64,000 nt of DNA. Origin: YA12-FULL-51-18 sp041665305. Its GTDB lineage: Bacteria; Elusimicrobiota; Elusimicrobia; Elusimicrobiales; UBA9959. Below the pieces are notes generated by a model. It did not search any database. It was not told where the DNA came from and worked only from the letters and a program-made list of their open reading frames with translations. Where the stretch lies: assembly GCA_041665305.1 (NCBI GenBank), contig JBAYJD010000003.1, positions 1-64,000 on the forward strand, written 5' to 3'. The translations under genes were made by a program, and so were the position numbers. The first letter of the stretch is position 1, and each line of letters begins with the position of its first letter. Shown here piece by piece: positions 17,224 through 24,698 of this stretch.

Positions 17224-17796
17224 TCATAACGGAAGGACACGGCGCCCGTAAACCTCGTTCAGAATCTGCGCAATGGCAGCGTAGAACGCGGAAAAGCCGC
17301 AAAAGAGCCCCTCGTATCCGGCCGGGATCTTGGAAGCGCCGGTAAAATCCGCGCAGGCCAGCATAAAGAACAATACCGTCAGCGATAGAAAAACGACCTG
17401 CAGGGCGCGGCTGAGTTTCAGGGCGCCTATGAACATGCAGGCCGTGAATAAACCCCAGACGGCCAGATAAAAACCCATGGAAACCGGCGTAGCGGGCTCT
17501 CCAAGGCCGAGTTTGGGAAGCACCAGCAGAGCCACCAGGGACAGCCAAAAGAAGCCGTACAGCGTGAACGCCGTGGCGCCGAAAGTGTTTTTCTTTTTCC
17601 ATTCCATGGCGCCGGCCATCACCTGCGCCAGGCCGCCTATGCAGATCCCCATGGCCAGGATCATGGTATCCATGGCATAGAACCCCGCGTTGTGCAGATT
17701 GAGCATTATCGTGGTCATGCCGAAACCCAGCAGGCCGAGGGGCGCGGGATTGGCCGTGGTATCGGTGATCGTTATCTGGTTGTTTTGTTCGGTCAT
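17224..17796 (-). CDS. satP: GPR1/FUN34/YaaH (SatP) acetate-succinate transporter
   Basis: A 190-residue inner-membrane protein with six predicted helices. The family signature NPAPLGLLGFGMTT stands at residues 17-30, followed by LHNAGFYAMDTM. The family forms a hexameric acetate/succinate channel-transporter. AAAGGAGACCTCGA precedes the ATG. It is the first gene of a run with the FKBP, yceH and rlmN genes and is divergent from gsk; a palindromic repeat is in the shared upstream region. Confidence 0.9.
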   Translation of the reverse strand: MTEQNNQITITDTTANPAPLGLLGFGMTTIMLNLHNAGFYAMDTMILAMGICIGGLAQVMAGAMEWKKKNTFGATAFTLYGFFWLSLVALLVLPKLGLGEPATPVSMGFYLAVWGLFTACMFIGALKLSRALQVVFLSLTVLFFMLACADFTGASKIPAGYEGLFCGFSAFYAAIAQILNEVYGRRVLPL

Positions 17797-17819
17797 TCGA
17801 GGTCTCCTTTACGGTCGAT

Positions 17820-17842
17820 AAAATCTCGTCTTACGGCGTTTT
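17820..17842. repeat. Solo copy of the AAAATGTCGT palindrome family
   Basis: AAAATCTCGT (17820-17829), a CTT loop, and ACGGCGTTTT (17833-17842). Two positions differ from the perfect copies. It lies in the divergent interval between satP and gsk, 57 bases before gsk. Confidence 0.6.
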
Positions 17843-17883
17843 ATTATAGCAATTCTGCGTTTCCCGCTTCTCGGGGAAAATAG

Positions 17884-17889
17884 TAGAAT
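17884..17889 (+). promoter_or_regulatory. -10 box close to the gsk start, possible leaderless promoter
   Basis: TAGAAT ends nine bases before the gsk ATG, and no Shine-Dalgarno sequence lies between. The -35 position (TTCCCG at 17861-17866) is weak. Transcription would begin at or within a few bases of the ATG. Confidence 0.4.
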
Positions 17890-17898
17890 AGATAAAAC

Positions 17899-19197
17899 AT
17901 GAAATTCCCCGGCAAGAGAAAGAACAAGCATTACTTCCCTGTCACCGAGAAAGGGCGGGAAAGCGCGGACGCCCATTTTCTACAGACCGAACCCTTCTAC
18001 CTGGTCGGAATAGACCAACTGCTGGTAGACATAGAATGCGGCGTCGAACCGGAGTTCCTTGCCCGGCACGGTCTTAAAAAAGGCGAATCGCAGGTCCTGG
18101 ACGACCAGACCGCCGAAGCCGTCTGCCGCGAGCTTAAAGCGGAAGGCCGGATCCTCGGCGAATACGCCGGCGGCTCGGTGGGGAACACCCTGCATAATTA
18201 CTCCATCTTATCCGACGAACGCTCGGTCGCTCTCGGAACCGTCAGCAGGAACATCACTCTGGGCGATTACGCTTTCAAATACATCCGCAACACGAGCTCC
18301 AAAGTCGACCTGTCCTATCTTCAGCCGTCCGAAAGCCGGATGGGCCTGGCGCTGTGTTTTGTGACCCCGGACGGGGACAGGACTTTCGGCATAAGCAAAG
18401 GCGGCATAAACGAGCTGACGCCGGAATTCATTCCCGGGGAGGTCATTGAAAAAGCTTCGGCCCTACTTATTTCCGCTTATATCCTGCGCGATGAGAATGA
18501 GCCTATCTTCCGTTCCGCCATCAAGGCCTGCGAGATCGCCCTGAAGGCGAAGGTGCCGGTGGTGATGACGCTTGGGACCTGCTCCCTGATCGGCTCCAAA
18601 AAAGACTTTTTTCGCGAATTTACGGACAGATATGTCTCCTGCCTGGCCATGAACGACCTGGAAGCGCGGGCACTTACAGGCTTAAGCGACCCGTTACTGG
18701 CGGCCGAAAACGCCCTGGAACTTTGCGACCTGGTCCTCTTAACCGCGGGAGCGCACGGCCTTTACCTGGCGGGCTATGTCGACGAGCAATTCGCGAGACG
18801 GACCTCTCATAAACTTCACACGAAGTCCATAGTCGATTACAACAAGTATGAATTCAGCCGCCCGATGAGAAAAAGCGACTGCGTTAAACCGATAAAGATC
18901 TACACCCACATAAATCCGTTCCTGGGAGGGCCGATGGTCATAAAAAACACCAACGGCGCGGGCGACGGGGCCCTCGCGGCCCTGCTCCACGACCTGAGCG
19001 CCAGGAAATATCATCAGGCTAAAGTGCCGAATTCCCCCAAGAATCTGGTGGATTCCCTGACTTATTCGTCCCTGTCACAGATCTCCAAATACGCCAACCG
19101 CGTAAGTTTCGAGGTCCTGGCGCAAAATTCCCCGCGCCTGATGCGCGCCCTGCCCGAAAAAGAGGACAACCTCCAGGAAGCCTACTGGGACTCCTAA
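17899..19197 (+). CDS. gsk: Inosine-guanosine kinase (PfkB family, Gsk type)
   Basis: A 432-residue purine nucleoside kinase. It matches the enterobacterial Gsk over its full length (434 residues in E. coli by memory). MKFPGKRK.KHYFP at the N-terminus, YAGGSVGNTLHNYS near 90, DYNKYEFSRPMRKSDC, NTNGAGDGALAALLHD with the catalytic aspartate of the PfkB anion hole, and the LPEKEDNLQEAYWDS end are all conserved. It phosphorylates inosine and guanosine to the nucleotides for purine salvage. Such close similarity to a gammaproteobacterial protein in this setting hints at horizontal transfer. No ribosome binding site is seen. Confidence 0.93.
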   Translation: MKFPGKRKNKHYFPVTEKGRESADAHFLQTEPFYLVGIDQLLVDIECGVEPEFLARHGLKKGESQVLDDQTAEAVCRELKAEGRILGEYAGGSVGNTLHNYSILSDERSVALGTVSRNITLGDYAFKYIRNTSSKVDLSYLQPSESRMGLALCFVTPDGDRTFGISKGGINELTPEFIPGEVIEKASALLISAYILRDENEPIFRSAIKACEIALKAKVPVVMTLGTCSLIGSKKDFFREFTDRYVSCLAMNDLEARALTGLSDPLLAAENALELCDLVLLTAGAHGLYLAGYVDEQFARRTSHKLHTKSIVDYNKYEFSRPMRKSDCVKPIKIYTHINPFLGGPMVIKNTNGAGDGALAALLHDLSARKYHQAKVPNSPKNLVDSLTYSSLSQISKYANRVSFEVLAQNSPRLMRALPEKEDNLQEAYWDS

Positions 19198-19205
19198 CCC
19201 CCCAA

Positions 19206-19258
19206 AAAAGGCTCATGCTGCCTTTTGATATGAAAAGGCTCATGCTGCCTTTTGATTA
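19206..19258. repeat. Tandem pair of 27-bp AAAAGGC hairpin repeats (downstream pair)
   Basis: Two units start at 19206 and 19233, each a hairpin AAAAGGC-TCATGCT-GCCTTTT followed by GAT. The rhodanese stop codon (19256-19258) is formed by the end of the second unit. A matching pair lies at 19816 and 19843, so the rhodanese gene is bracketed by direct repeats about 610 bases apart. Confidence 0.75.
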
Positions 19259-19765
19259 ACAGGAACAGTCGCGCGGCGGAACCGCCTTGTTCCAGGGCAT
19301 GAGAGCTAAAAGCTTCGCAAGGCCGCAGAAGCCTGTGAGACCCGCGAACATAAGTCCGGCCCCGATAAAAGCGGCTACCCAGCCTATCCTGGCGTCCACG
19401 CCGAAGCCTAGGAGAACCGAGGCCAGGACCGCTGAACCCGCGGCAAGCTGGACCTGGCGCATTATCGGAAGGCTGGCGCCCCTGCCGGTAACCAGCGGTT
19501 TGCCCTGTCTGGCCCATTCCAGGATCCCGCCAGGATAAACTTCGACCGAAAGCTGCCCGCCAAAACCCAACTGCGCGATCTGCCCAAGGGCCAGCTTGGC
19601 CCGGTTCCCGCTGCGGCACATAAGCAGGATTTTCCTTCCTGCCATTGATTGAAGCACCCCGGGGGCCGTGTGGCCGAATTGTGAAAGCGGCACCCAGATA
19701 GACCCTGGTATATGCTCGGCCGCGAACTCATCCTGTTCCCTGACATCCAATATAACCTGCTCCAT
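19256..19765 (-). CDS. Rhodanese with C-terminal DUF2892 membrane domain (YgaP-like)
   Basis: A 169-residue protein. The rhodanese domain spans residues 1-95, starting VILDVREQDEFAAEHIPGS, with active-site C50 in LLMCRSGNRA. A DUF2892 membrane part with two helices (about 108-150, QLAAGSAVLASVLLGFG) and a Cys-rich end CSC follow. It resembles E. coli YgaP, a membrane sulfurtransferase. It would handle persulfide sulfur at the inner membrane. CTGGAGGAAC precedes the ATG. Hairpin repeats in pairs flank both ends of the gene. Confidence 0.88.
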   Translation of the reverse strand: MEQVILDVREQDEFAAEHIPGSIWVPLSQFGHTAPGVLQSMAGRKILLMCRSGNRAKLALGQIAQLGFGGQLSVEVYPGGILEWARQGKPLVTGRGASLPIMRQVQLAAGSAVLASVLLGFGVDARIGWVAAFIGAGLMFAGLTGFCGLAKLLALMPWNKAVPPRDCSC

Positions 19766-19802
19766 TTGTTCCTCCAGATCACACCATCCCTGCCGTAAGT
19801 GT

Positions 19803-19868
19803 AAAAAGGCTCCTAAAAAGGCTCCTGCTACCTTTTGATATTAAAAGGCTCCTGCTGCCTTTTTATCA
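19803..19868. repeat. Tandem pair of 27-bp AAAAGGC hairpin repeats (upstream pair)
   Basis: Units begin at 19816 and 19843 with sequence AAAAGGCTCCTGCTRCCTTTT, again at 27-base spacing, and a partial unit AAAAAGGCTCCT begins at 19803. The stop codon of the EamA gene (19866-19868) is at the end of the last unit. These differ from the downstream pair at the CAT/CCT loop position. Confidence 0.75.
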
Positions 19869-20741
19869 GAATAAAAAAGACATACCGGCGAAGAAAAAGC
19901 CCAGTGAAACTATCAGGTATGCCGACGGCATCCTCCGTTCCAGCGCGCATTCGAAAACCGAAGCGAACAGCGTGCCGGTGATACCGATGGCGGACACCGC
20001 CGCCAGCGCGCCGGCATACCTCACGGCGCTAAGGTAGAACATCAGCGAAAGGTATGTGCCGGAAAAGCTGCCTACCGCGATCCAAAGAACGCCCTTGCGG
20101 CTTAACGCCCCGAGCCTTTCGAAAAAATGGAACGGCCTGACCCGCGACAGAACGGCGAAAAGCAGCAGCGCGCCGGCGGCCCGGTAAAAATTCCCCTCGG
20201 TAGTGCCTATCCCCGGGTTGGCGTTGAAAGCGAACCTGGTTATCGTCACTCCTACGGCGTCAAGCGACACTCCCGCGAGGGCGAACAGGCCGGCCCTTAT
20301 GTTCCAGTGCCCGCGCTTCCTGAAGGACTCCAGCGAAAAAATGAAAAGGCAGGCCACGAAAAAAATAACGGCCGCCAGTTTCCGTCCCTCCACGGCCTGG
20401 CCGAAAACGAAATAACCGAGTATGCCTATCACCAGCGGCTGAAAGCCGAAGAGCACCATCGTGCGGCCGGGGCCCATCAGTGAAAAAGACTTCAGCAGAC
20501 AGATATCGGCGAGCCCCAGGCCCACCATCCCGGACAGAAAAAAAAGGCCCGTGAAACGCGGATCTATCTGGTGGAACCCGCCCTGCGCCAGCACGGTCAG
20601 AAAGAACAGCGCCGACGCGACAGAAGCTTTAAAGCAGTTGACCCAGACGCTGGAAAGCCTTTTTGAATAATGCGTGAAGAACTGCACGCCCACCGCAAAA
20701 CTTAAATTGGCCGCCAGCGCGTAAAGATAAACCCTGTCCAT
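19866..20741 (-). CDS. EamA/DMT-family transporter
   Basis: A 291-residue membrane protein with about ten helices in two EamA halves; the first begins LYALAANLSFAVGVQFF and the second around GLFALAGVSLDAVGV. LMGPGRTMVLFGFQPLVIGILGYFVFGQ at the end of half one is typical of the drug/metabolite exporter superfamily. The substrate is unknown. The ATG overlaps the TAA of the DUF350 gene by one base (TAATG), indicating coupled translation. The stop sits in the AAAAGGC hairpin repeat. Confidence 0.82.
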   Translation of the reverse strand: MDRVYLYALAANLSFAVGVQFFTHYSKRLSSVWVNCFKASVASALFFLTVLAQGGFHQIDPRFTGLFFLSGMVGLGLADICLLKSFSLMGPGRTMVLFGFQPLVIGILGYFVFGQAVEGRKLAAVIFFVACLFIFSLESFRKRGHWNIRAGLFALAGVSLDAVGVTITRFAFNANPGIGTTEGNFYRAAGALLLFAVLSRVRPFHFFERLGALSRKGVLWIAVGSFSGTYLSLMFYLSAVRYAGALAAVSAIGITGTLFASVFECALERRMPSAYLIVSLGFFFAGMSFLF

Positions 20742-21280
20742 TACTTCATTATCTCTATGCGGCCTATGGACGGCTGCGGCACCATGGCTTTTGAAATGGA
20801 GCTTACGCCCTCGCCGACATAAAGCGCGGCCACCAGCACGACTCCCGAGAGCAGGATCCCCACCGCCAAATTGCCCTTCTGAAGCTCTTTGCCTGCGTGC
20901 AGGCTTTTATCCAGCCTGCCGAAAAGCCGCAGCGTGACCGAAATGGTGATAACGGCAAGCAGCATGGAAACACCCAGATGGCCCAGGCAGAGCAGCGCCA
21001 GTTTGCCCAACCCGAACGAGCTTTCACCGGGCGAGGAGAGATAGAGCCGGAACATGCTGACCACGGCGCCCATGCCTTTCTGCAGGATCATGGAAGCGGA
21101 GAGCAGGATCGCGGCCATAAGAGTGCCGACCGCGGTATTGCCCTTCTTGATCTCTTCTTCCATGTCGAAGTCCGGATTTGCGCGCACGAACACCTTATAA
21201 GTCAGGGCGATCACCACCCCGGACATCGCCACCGCGAGCGCGAATTCGAACAGGCTCACTATAACTCTTGTGTTGAACAT
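20741..21280 (-). CDS. DUF350 domain membrane protein
   Basis: A 179-residue protein with four to five membrane helices arranged as two related halves. KGNTAVGTLMAAILLSASMIL (about 47-67) and KGNLAVGILLSGVVLVAALYV (about 135-155) are the two DUF350 repeats with their shared KGN(T/L)AVG motif. Function of the family is not established. CCGGAGGAAAA precedes the ATG. It follows the transglutaminase-like gene by 16 bases and overlaps the EamA gene, so the three form an operon. Confidence 0.85.
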   Translation of the reverse strand: MFNTRVIVSLFEFALAVAMSGVVIALTYKVFVRANPDFDMEEEIKKGNTAVGTLMAAILLSASMILQKGMGAVVSMFRLYLSSPGESSFGLGKLALLCLGHLGVSMLLAVITISVTLRLFGRLDKSLHAGKELQKGNLAVGILLSGVVLVAALYVGEGVSSISKAMVPQPSIGRIEIMK

Positions 21281-21296
21281 TTTTCCTCCGGTTTAT

Positions 21297-22322
21297 CTAA
21301 AAAAACGGTTCTATCTTGTAACCCTCGGCCCCCTGCAAAAGCGCTGCCGTGTTCTTTCCTACCATGCCGGGCTCAAGCCACGCCGGCCCCGCGGGCTCTA
21401 TCAGCACATATTCAAGGCCGTTATAGGTCACGAACAGATCGCCCTTGGCCGGGATCCTTCTGATCGCCATAAGGTAGTGACCCGGCACGGAAACGCCCAC
21501 CAGGCGCATTCCGCTCCAGTTCCCGAGGATCGAGGCCGCCACCGCCGTCTTGGTATCGCAGTCTCCCCAGCCGCTGAGCAAAGATCTGGCCGGGGGCAGC
21601 AGGCCGCCGGTGTGAAGGCCGTTTTCCAGCATCGGCGGGACCTTATAGCGGACGGCCGTCTGCACCATTGAAAGAGCGGCGCCCACCGTTTCCTCCGGGC
21701 CGTACCCCCTGTCTTCGGATATTTTTTGGAAGGCCAGGGCCAGAGGCTTGAGGAGCGCAATGTTGCGCTTTACGATCGCGGGAATGTCGCAGATAACGAC
21801 ATTGCCCGGCAAAAGCGCGAAACCCCGAGAACGAAAAAGTTCGTTAAAGCGGACCTTATATTCCCAGTCCACCGCCGTCAGCGCCGCTTTGCCGGCGGTC
21901 TCCCCGCCTTTTTTCAACGCTTTTGCCCATTCCTTCCGGCGGGTTGCATCATGCCACTGGTCCAGCTTGGAAAGATCCGCGTCCGAATATCCGTAGCCGG
22001 ACAGATACTCCCCGTATTCGTTCTCCGACATGGAAAATGAAACATTAAGCCTGTCTTTATTAAAGTTGATAAAGCTGTACCGGGCCTCCAGGGTCCCCTT
22101 CCCGCGGCGGATCCGCTGCGCCGTGCCCTTTTCCTCTCTGTTTTGCACGGGATCATCTTCCTCCGGGGTTTCTTCTTCATCCGCGGCCTGGGAACGGAGC
22201 AGGTCCCGTCCCTGCGGATAAACGACAAGCCCTCGTTCCCATTGCGAGGAAAGAAAAACGGCTTCCGCGAACAGCGCGGCCGCCAGGAGAGAGATCCAGG
22301 CTGTAACTCGAAAGGCTTTCAT
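21297..22322 (-). CDS. Membrane-anchored transglutaminase-like protein
   Basis: A 341-residue protein with an N-terminal membrane segment (9-27), an acidic linker (47-60) and an extracytoplasmic transglutaminase-like core. The nucleophile is C255 in SGWGDCDTKTAVAASIL and the histidine H282 in VPGHYLMAI. The acidic third residue is probably in VLIEPAGPAWLEPG. This Cys-His order matches bacterial transglutaminase-like cysteine proteases. Target unknown. The ATG at 22320-22322 is chosen because the membrane segment starts here; upstream codons lie across the cstA gene. TATAAT lies ten bases before it with no ribosome binding site. Confidence 0.7.
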   Translation of the reverse strand: MKAFRVTAWISLLAAALFAEAVFLSSQWERGLVVYPQGRDLLRSQAADEEETPEEDDPVQNREEKGTAQRIRRGKGTLEARYSFINFNKDRLNVSFSMSENEYGEYLSGYGYSDADLSKLDQWHDATRRKEWAKALKKGGETAGKAALTAVDWEYKVRFNELFRSRGFALLPGNVVICDIPAIVKRNIALLKPLALAFQKISEDRGYGPEETVGAALSMVQTAVRYKVPPMLENGLHTGGLLPPARSLLSGWGDCDTKTAVAASILGNWSGMRLVGVSVPGHYLMAIRRIPAKGDLFVTYNGLEYVLIEPAGPAWLEPGMVGKNTAALLQGAEGYKIEPFF

Positions 22323-22339
22323 ACAGTCTTCAATTATAT

Positions 22340-22364
22340 AAAATGTTGCATAGAGACATTTTAT
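22340..22364. repeat. Solo palindrome of the AAAATGTCGT family in a divergent promoter region
   Basis: AAAATGTTGC and GAGACATTTTAT form imperfect arms at 22340-22364. It lies in the 63-base gap between two divergent genes and partly overlaps the TATAAT (22333-22338, minus strand) region. Here it is more likely to affect promoters than to end transcripts. Confidence 0.5.
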
Positions 22365-22385
22365 CCATGATCCTGGAGGAACCGG

Positions 22386-24170
22386 ATGAACGCCCTCACC
22401 TTGCTTGCGACAGCGCTGCTTATTTACGCCCTCGCCTACCGCTTTTACGCCGGCTTTATCATAGCGAAAGTGCTGGCCTTCGACGCCGCGCGCCGGACCC
22501 CGGCGCACGCGCTTAACAACGATTACGACTACAAACCGACCAACCGCTGGGTGCTTTTCGGCCATCACTTCGCGGCCATAGCCGGCGCCGGGCCCCTTGT
22601 GGGCCCGGTGCTGGCCGCGCAGTTCGGCTATATGCCCGGTTTTTTATGGATCCTGATAGGCAGCGTGCTGGCCGGCGGCGTGCACGACATGGTCATACTT
22701 TTCGCTTCGATCCGTTACGACGGGCTTTCTCTCACCGAGATCGCCCGGCGCGAAACCGGCAAAACCGCCGGCTGGGCCACGGCGGCGGCCGTGCTTTTTA
22801 TAATCATAACCGCTTTGGCCGGACTCTCGATGGTCGTGGTCAACGCCCTCGCCGAAAGTTCCTGGGGCACCTTTTCCATAGCCCTGACCATACCGATAGC
22901 CGTTTTCACCGGCTGGTACATGAATAAGGCCCGGCCGGGCAGGATCGCCGAAGCCTCCATAATTGGCGTGGCGCTTGTAACGGCGGCGATAATATTGGGA
23001 GAGCCGCTCTCGCGCTCAGGCTGGGCGCATTATTTTATCTATTCCAAAACCAGCCTTTCGGTCATACTTGCCGTTTACGGCATGCTGGCTTCCATCCTGC
23101 CGGTCTGGCTGCTGCTCGCCCCGCGGGACTACCTGAGCTCCTATATGAAGATCGGCACCATCGGCCTGCTGGCTTTCGGGATCCTGTGGGTGCGGCCTCA
23201 AATTGCCTCGCCGGCGTTCACCACCTTCATCCACGGCGGAGGCCCCATAGTGCCCGGCAGGGTCTGGCCGTATGTCTGCATCACTATCGCCTGCGGCGCC
23301 ATCTCGGGATTTCACAGCCTCATAAGTTCCGGCACCACGCCGAAGATGATAGCCTCGGAACGGGACCTGCGCCTTATCGGCTACGGCGCGATGCTGACCG
23401 AGGGGTTGGTCTCCATAATGGCGCTGATAGCCGCCACGGTGCTCAGCACAGGGGACTATTTCGCCATCAATGTTTCCCCGGCGGTTTTCCAGAAACTGGG
23501 GCTGAGCGTTTCACGGCTGCCCGAGATGGCGCTCGCGGTCGGGGAACACCTGGAGGGCCGGGCCGGAGGCGCGGTCTCGCTGGCGGTGGGAATGGCGCAG
23601 ATCTTCGCCTCCATACCCGGGATGAAGAACCTGCTTTCCTACTGGTATCATTTCGCGATAATGTTCGAGGCCCTTTTCATACTCACCACCATCGACGCCG
23701 GCACCAGGGTGGCGCGATACATCGCGCAGGAAGTTCTGGGAAAGGTTTACGGGCCCTTCGCCAGGAACGACTGGTGGCCGGGAGTGTTCTTCACAAGTAT
23801 TTTGGTCTGCGCCGCCTGGGGCGGGATGCTTCTCGCCGGCAACATAAGCACGATCTGGCCGATGTTCGGGGTGGCCAACCAGCTGCTGTCCGCCATTGCG
23901 CTCGCCATAGGCACCACCTTTATACTTAAACGGAGCAAGGCCCGCTACGCCCTGATAACCTTCCTTCCGTTCTTTTTTATGCTGGCGACCACGGTAAGCG
24001 CCGGCATAATGAACATCACCGGCAACTACCTTCCCCGCCATGACCTGCAAGGCAGGCTGAATGTGGCCCTTACGGCGATCATGCTGGCGCTGGCCGCCGT
24101 GATCACGGTCGAATCGGTAAAAAGCTGGCTCGCGGCGCTCAACGCGAAGCGCGCGGCACAACGGCTTTAA
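22386..24170 (+). CDS. cstA: CstA-family carbon starvation transporter
   Basis: A 594-residue inner-membrane protein of the CstA family (peptide or pyruvate uptake), with about 16 helices. ALAYRFYAGFIIAKVLAFD, RTPAHALNNDYDYKPTNRWVLFGHHFAAIAGAGPLVGPVLAAQFGY in outline, and GGVHDMVILFASIRYDG are all family signatures. A second conserved block with ISGFHSLISSGTTPKMI lies near 300. Shorter than E. coli CstA (about 700), as in many other phyla. CCTGGAGGAACCGG precedes the ATG. No adjacent LytS/LytTR-type regulators are seen. Confidence 0.93.
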   Translation: MNALTLLATALLIYALAYRFYAGFIIAKVLAFDAARRTPAHALNNDYDYKPTNRWVLFGHHFAAIAGAGPLVGPVLAAQFGYMPGFLWILIGSVLAGGVHDMVILFASIRYDGLSLTEIARRETGKTAGWATAAAVLFIIITALAGLSMVVVNALAESSWGTFSIALTIPIAVFTGWYMNKARPGRIAEASIIGVALVTAAIILGEPLSRSGWAHYFIYSKTSLSVILAVYGMLASILPVWLLLAPRDYLSSYMKIGTIGLLAFGILWVRPQIASPAFTTFIHGGGPIVPGRVWPYVCITIACGAISGFHSLISSGTTPKMIASERDLRLIGYGAMLTEGLVSIMALIAATVLSTGDYFAINVSPAVFQKLGLSVSRLPEMALAVGEHLEGRAGGAVSLAVGMAQIFASIPGMKNLLSYWYHFAIMFEALFILTTIDAGTRVARYIAQEVLGKVYGPFARNDWWPGVFFTSILVCAAWGGMLLAGNISTIWPMFGVANQLLSAIALAIGTTFILKRSKARYALITFLPFFFMLATTVSAGIMNITGNYLPRHDLQGRLNVALTAIMLALAAVITVESVKSWLAALNAKRAAQRL

Positions 24171-24209
24171 CCTGAAAGTTCCAGATTAACGCGGACGGTG
24201 CGTTTTATT

Positions 24210-24315
24210 ATAAATTTTTGCGGCAAAAATTTATGCCATACCCCGCCCTAAAGGGCGGGGTTCACCTTGCGGTAAGAGGGAGTTCGGCCGATAAAATGTC
24301 GTCTTACGGCATTTT
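24210..24315. repeat. Composite palindromic repeat, copy C (reverse orientation)
   Basis: In order: ATAAATTTTTG/CAAAAATTTAT (24210-24234), CCCCGCCC/GGGCGGGG (24241-24260), a spacer with ACCTTGCGGTAAGAG, and AAAATGTCGT/ACGGCATTTT (24293-24315). It is the mirror of copies A and B. It separates convergent genes; its outer palindrome supplies the last codons and TAA of the small gene at 24304. Confidence 0.8.
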
Positions 24316-24531
24316 ATTTTCACTGTTCCCTGTTTTTTTGTCGTACTCAAAACCGGCCTGCCGGGCGGCCCGCTGGCGGTCGAATTTTTCCTGAAGGCCG
24401 GTCTGCTCCTCCATGGCGGCCTGGCGGCCGTGCGTTAGGGACCGGGGTTCCACGTCCGGAACCATCCCGGCTTTTCGTTTTTCTTCCAAAATCCTGAAGA
24501 TGGAATTTACAGGCTTATGCTCGATATCCAT
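24304..24531 (-). CDS. Small hypothetical protein, 75 residues
   Basis: A short hydrophilic reading frame (MDIEHKPVNSIFRILEEKRK, then Gln/Arg-rich). The start has CGGAGATT eight bases upstream, which supports translation. The final residues (ENKMP) and the stop are encoded by the palindromic repeat, so the natural end may have been replaced by the repeat. No domain recognised. Confidence 0.4.
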   Translation of the reverse strand: MDIEHKPVNSIFRILEEKRKAGMVPDVEPRSLTHGRQAAMEEQTGLQEKFDRQRAARQAGFEYDKKTGNSENKMP

Positions 24532-24698
24532 ATCATAATCTCCGTGAAGAGTTTGCGGACAACTATATCGTTTTGATGAAAAGCAAGGATAGCGGGACCA
24601 AGGATATTGTACAAATCCTATACTAAAAAAACATTAAATTATTATGAATTACCTTAACGCTGAAACCGGGGCGGGGAAAAGGAAAAACGGCGGCGCGC

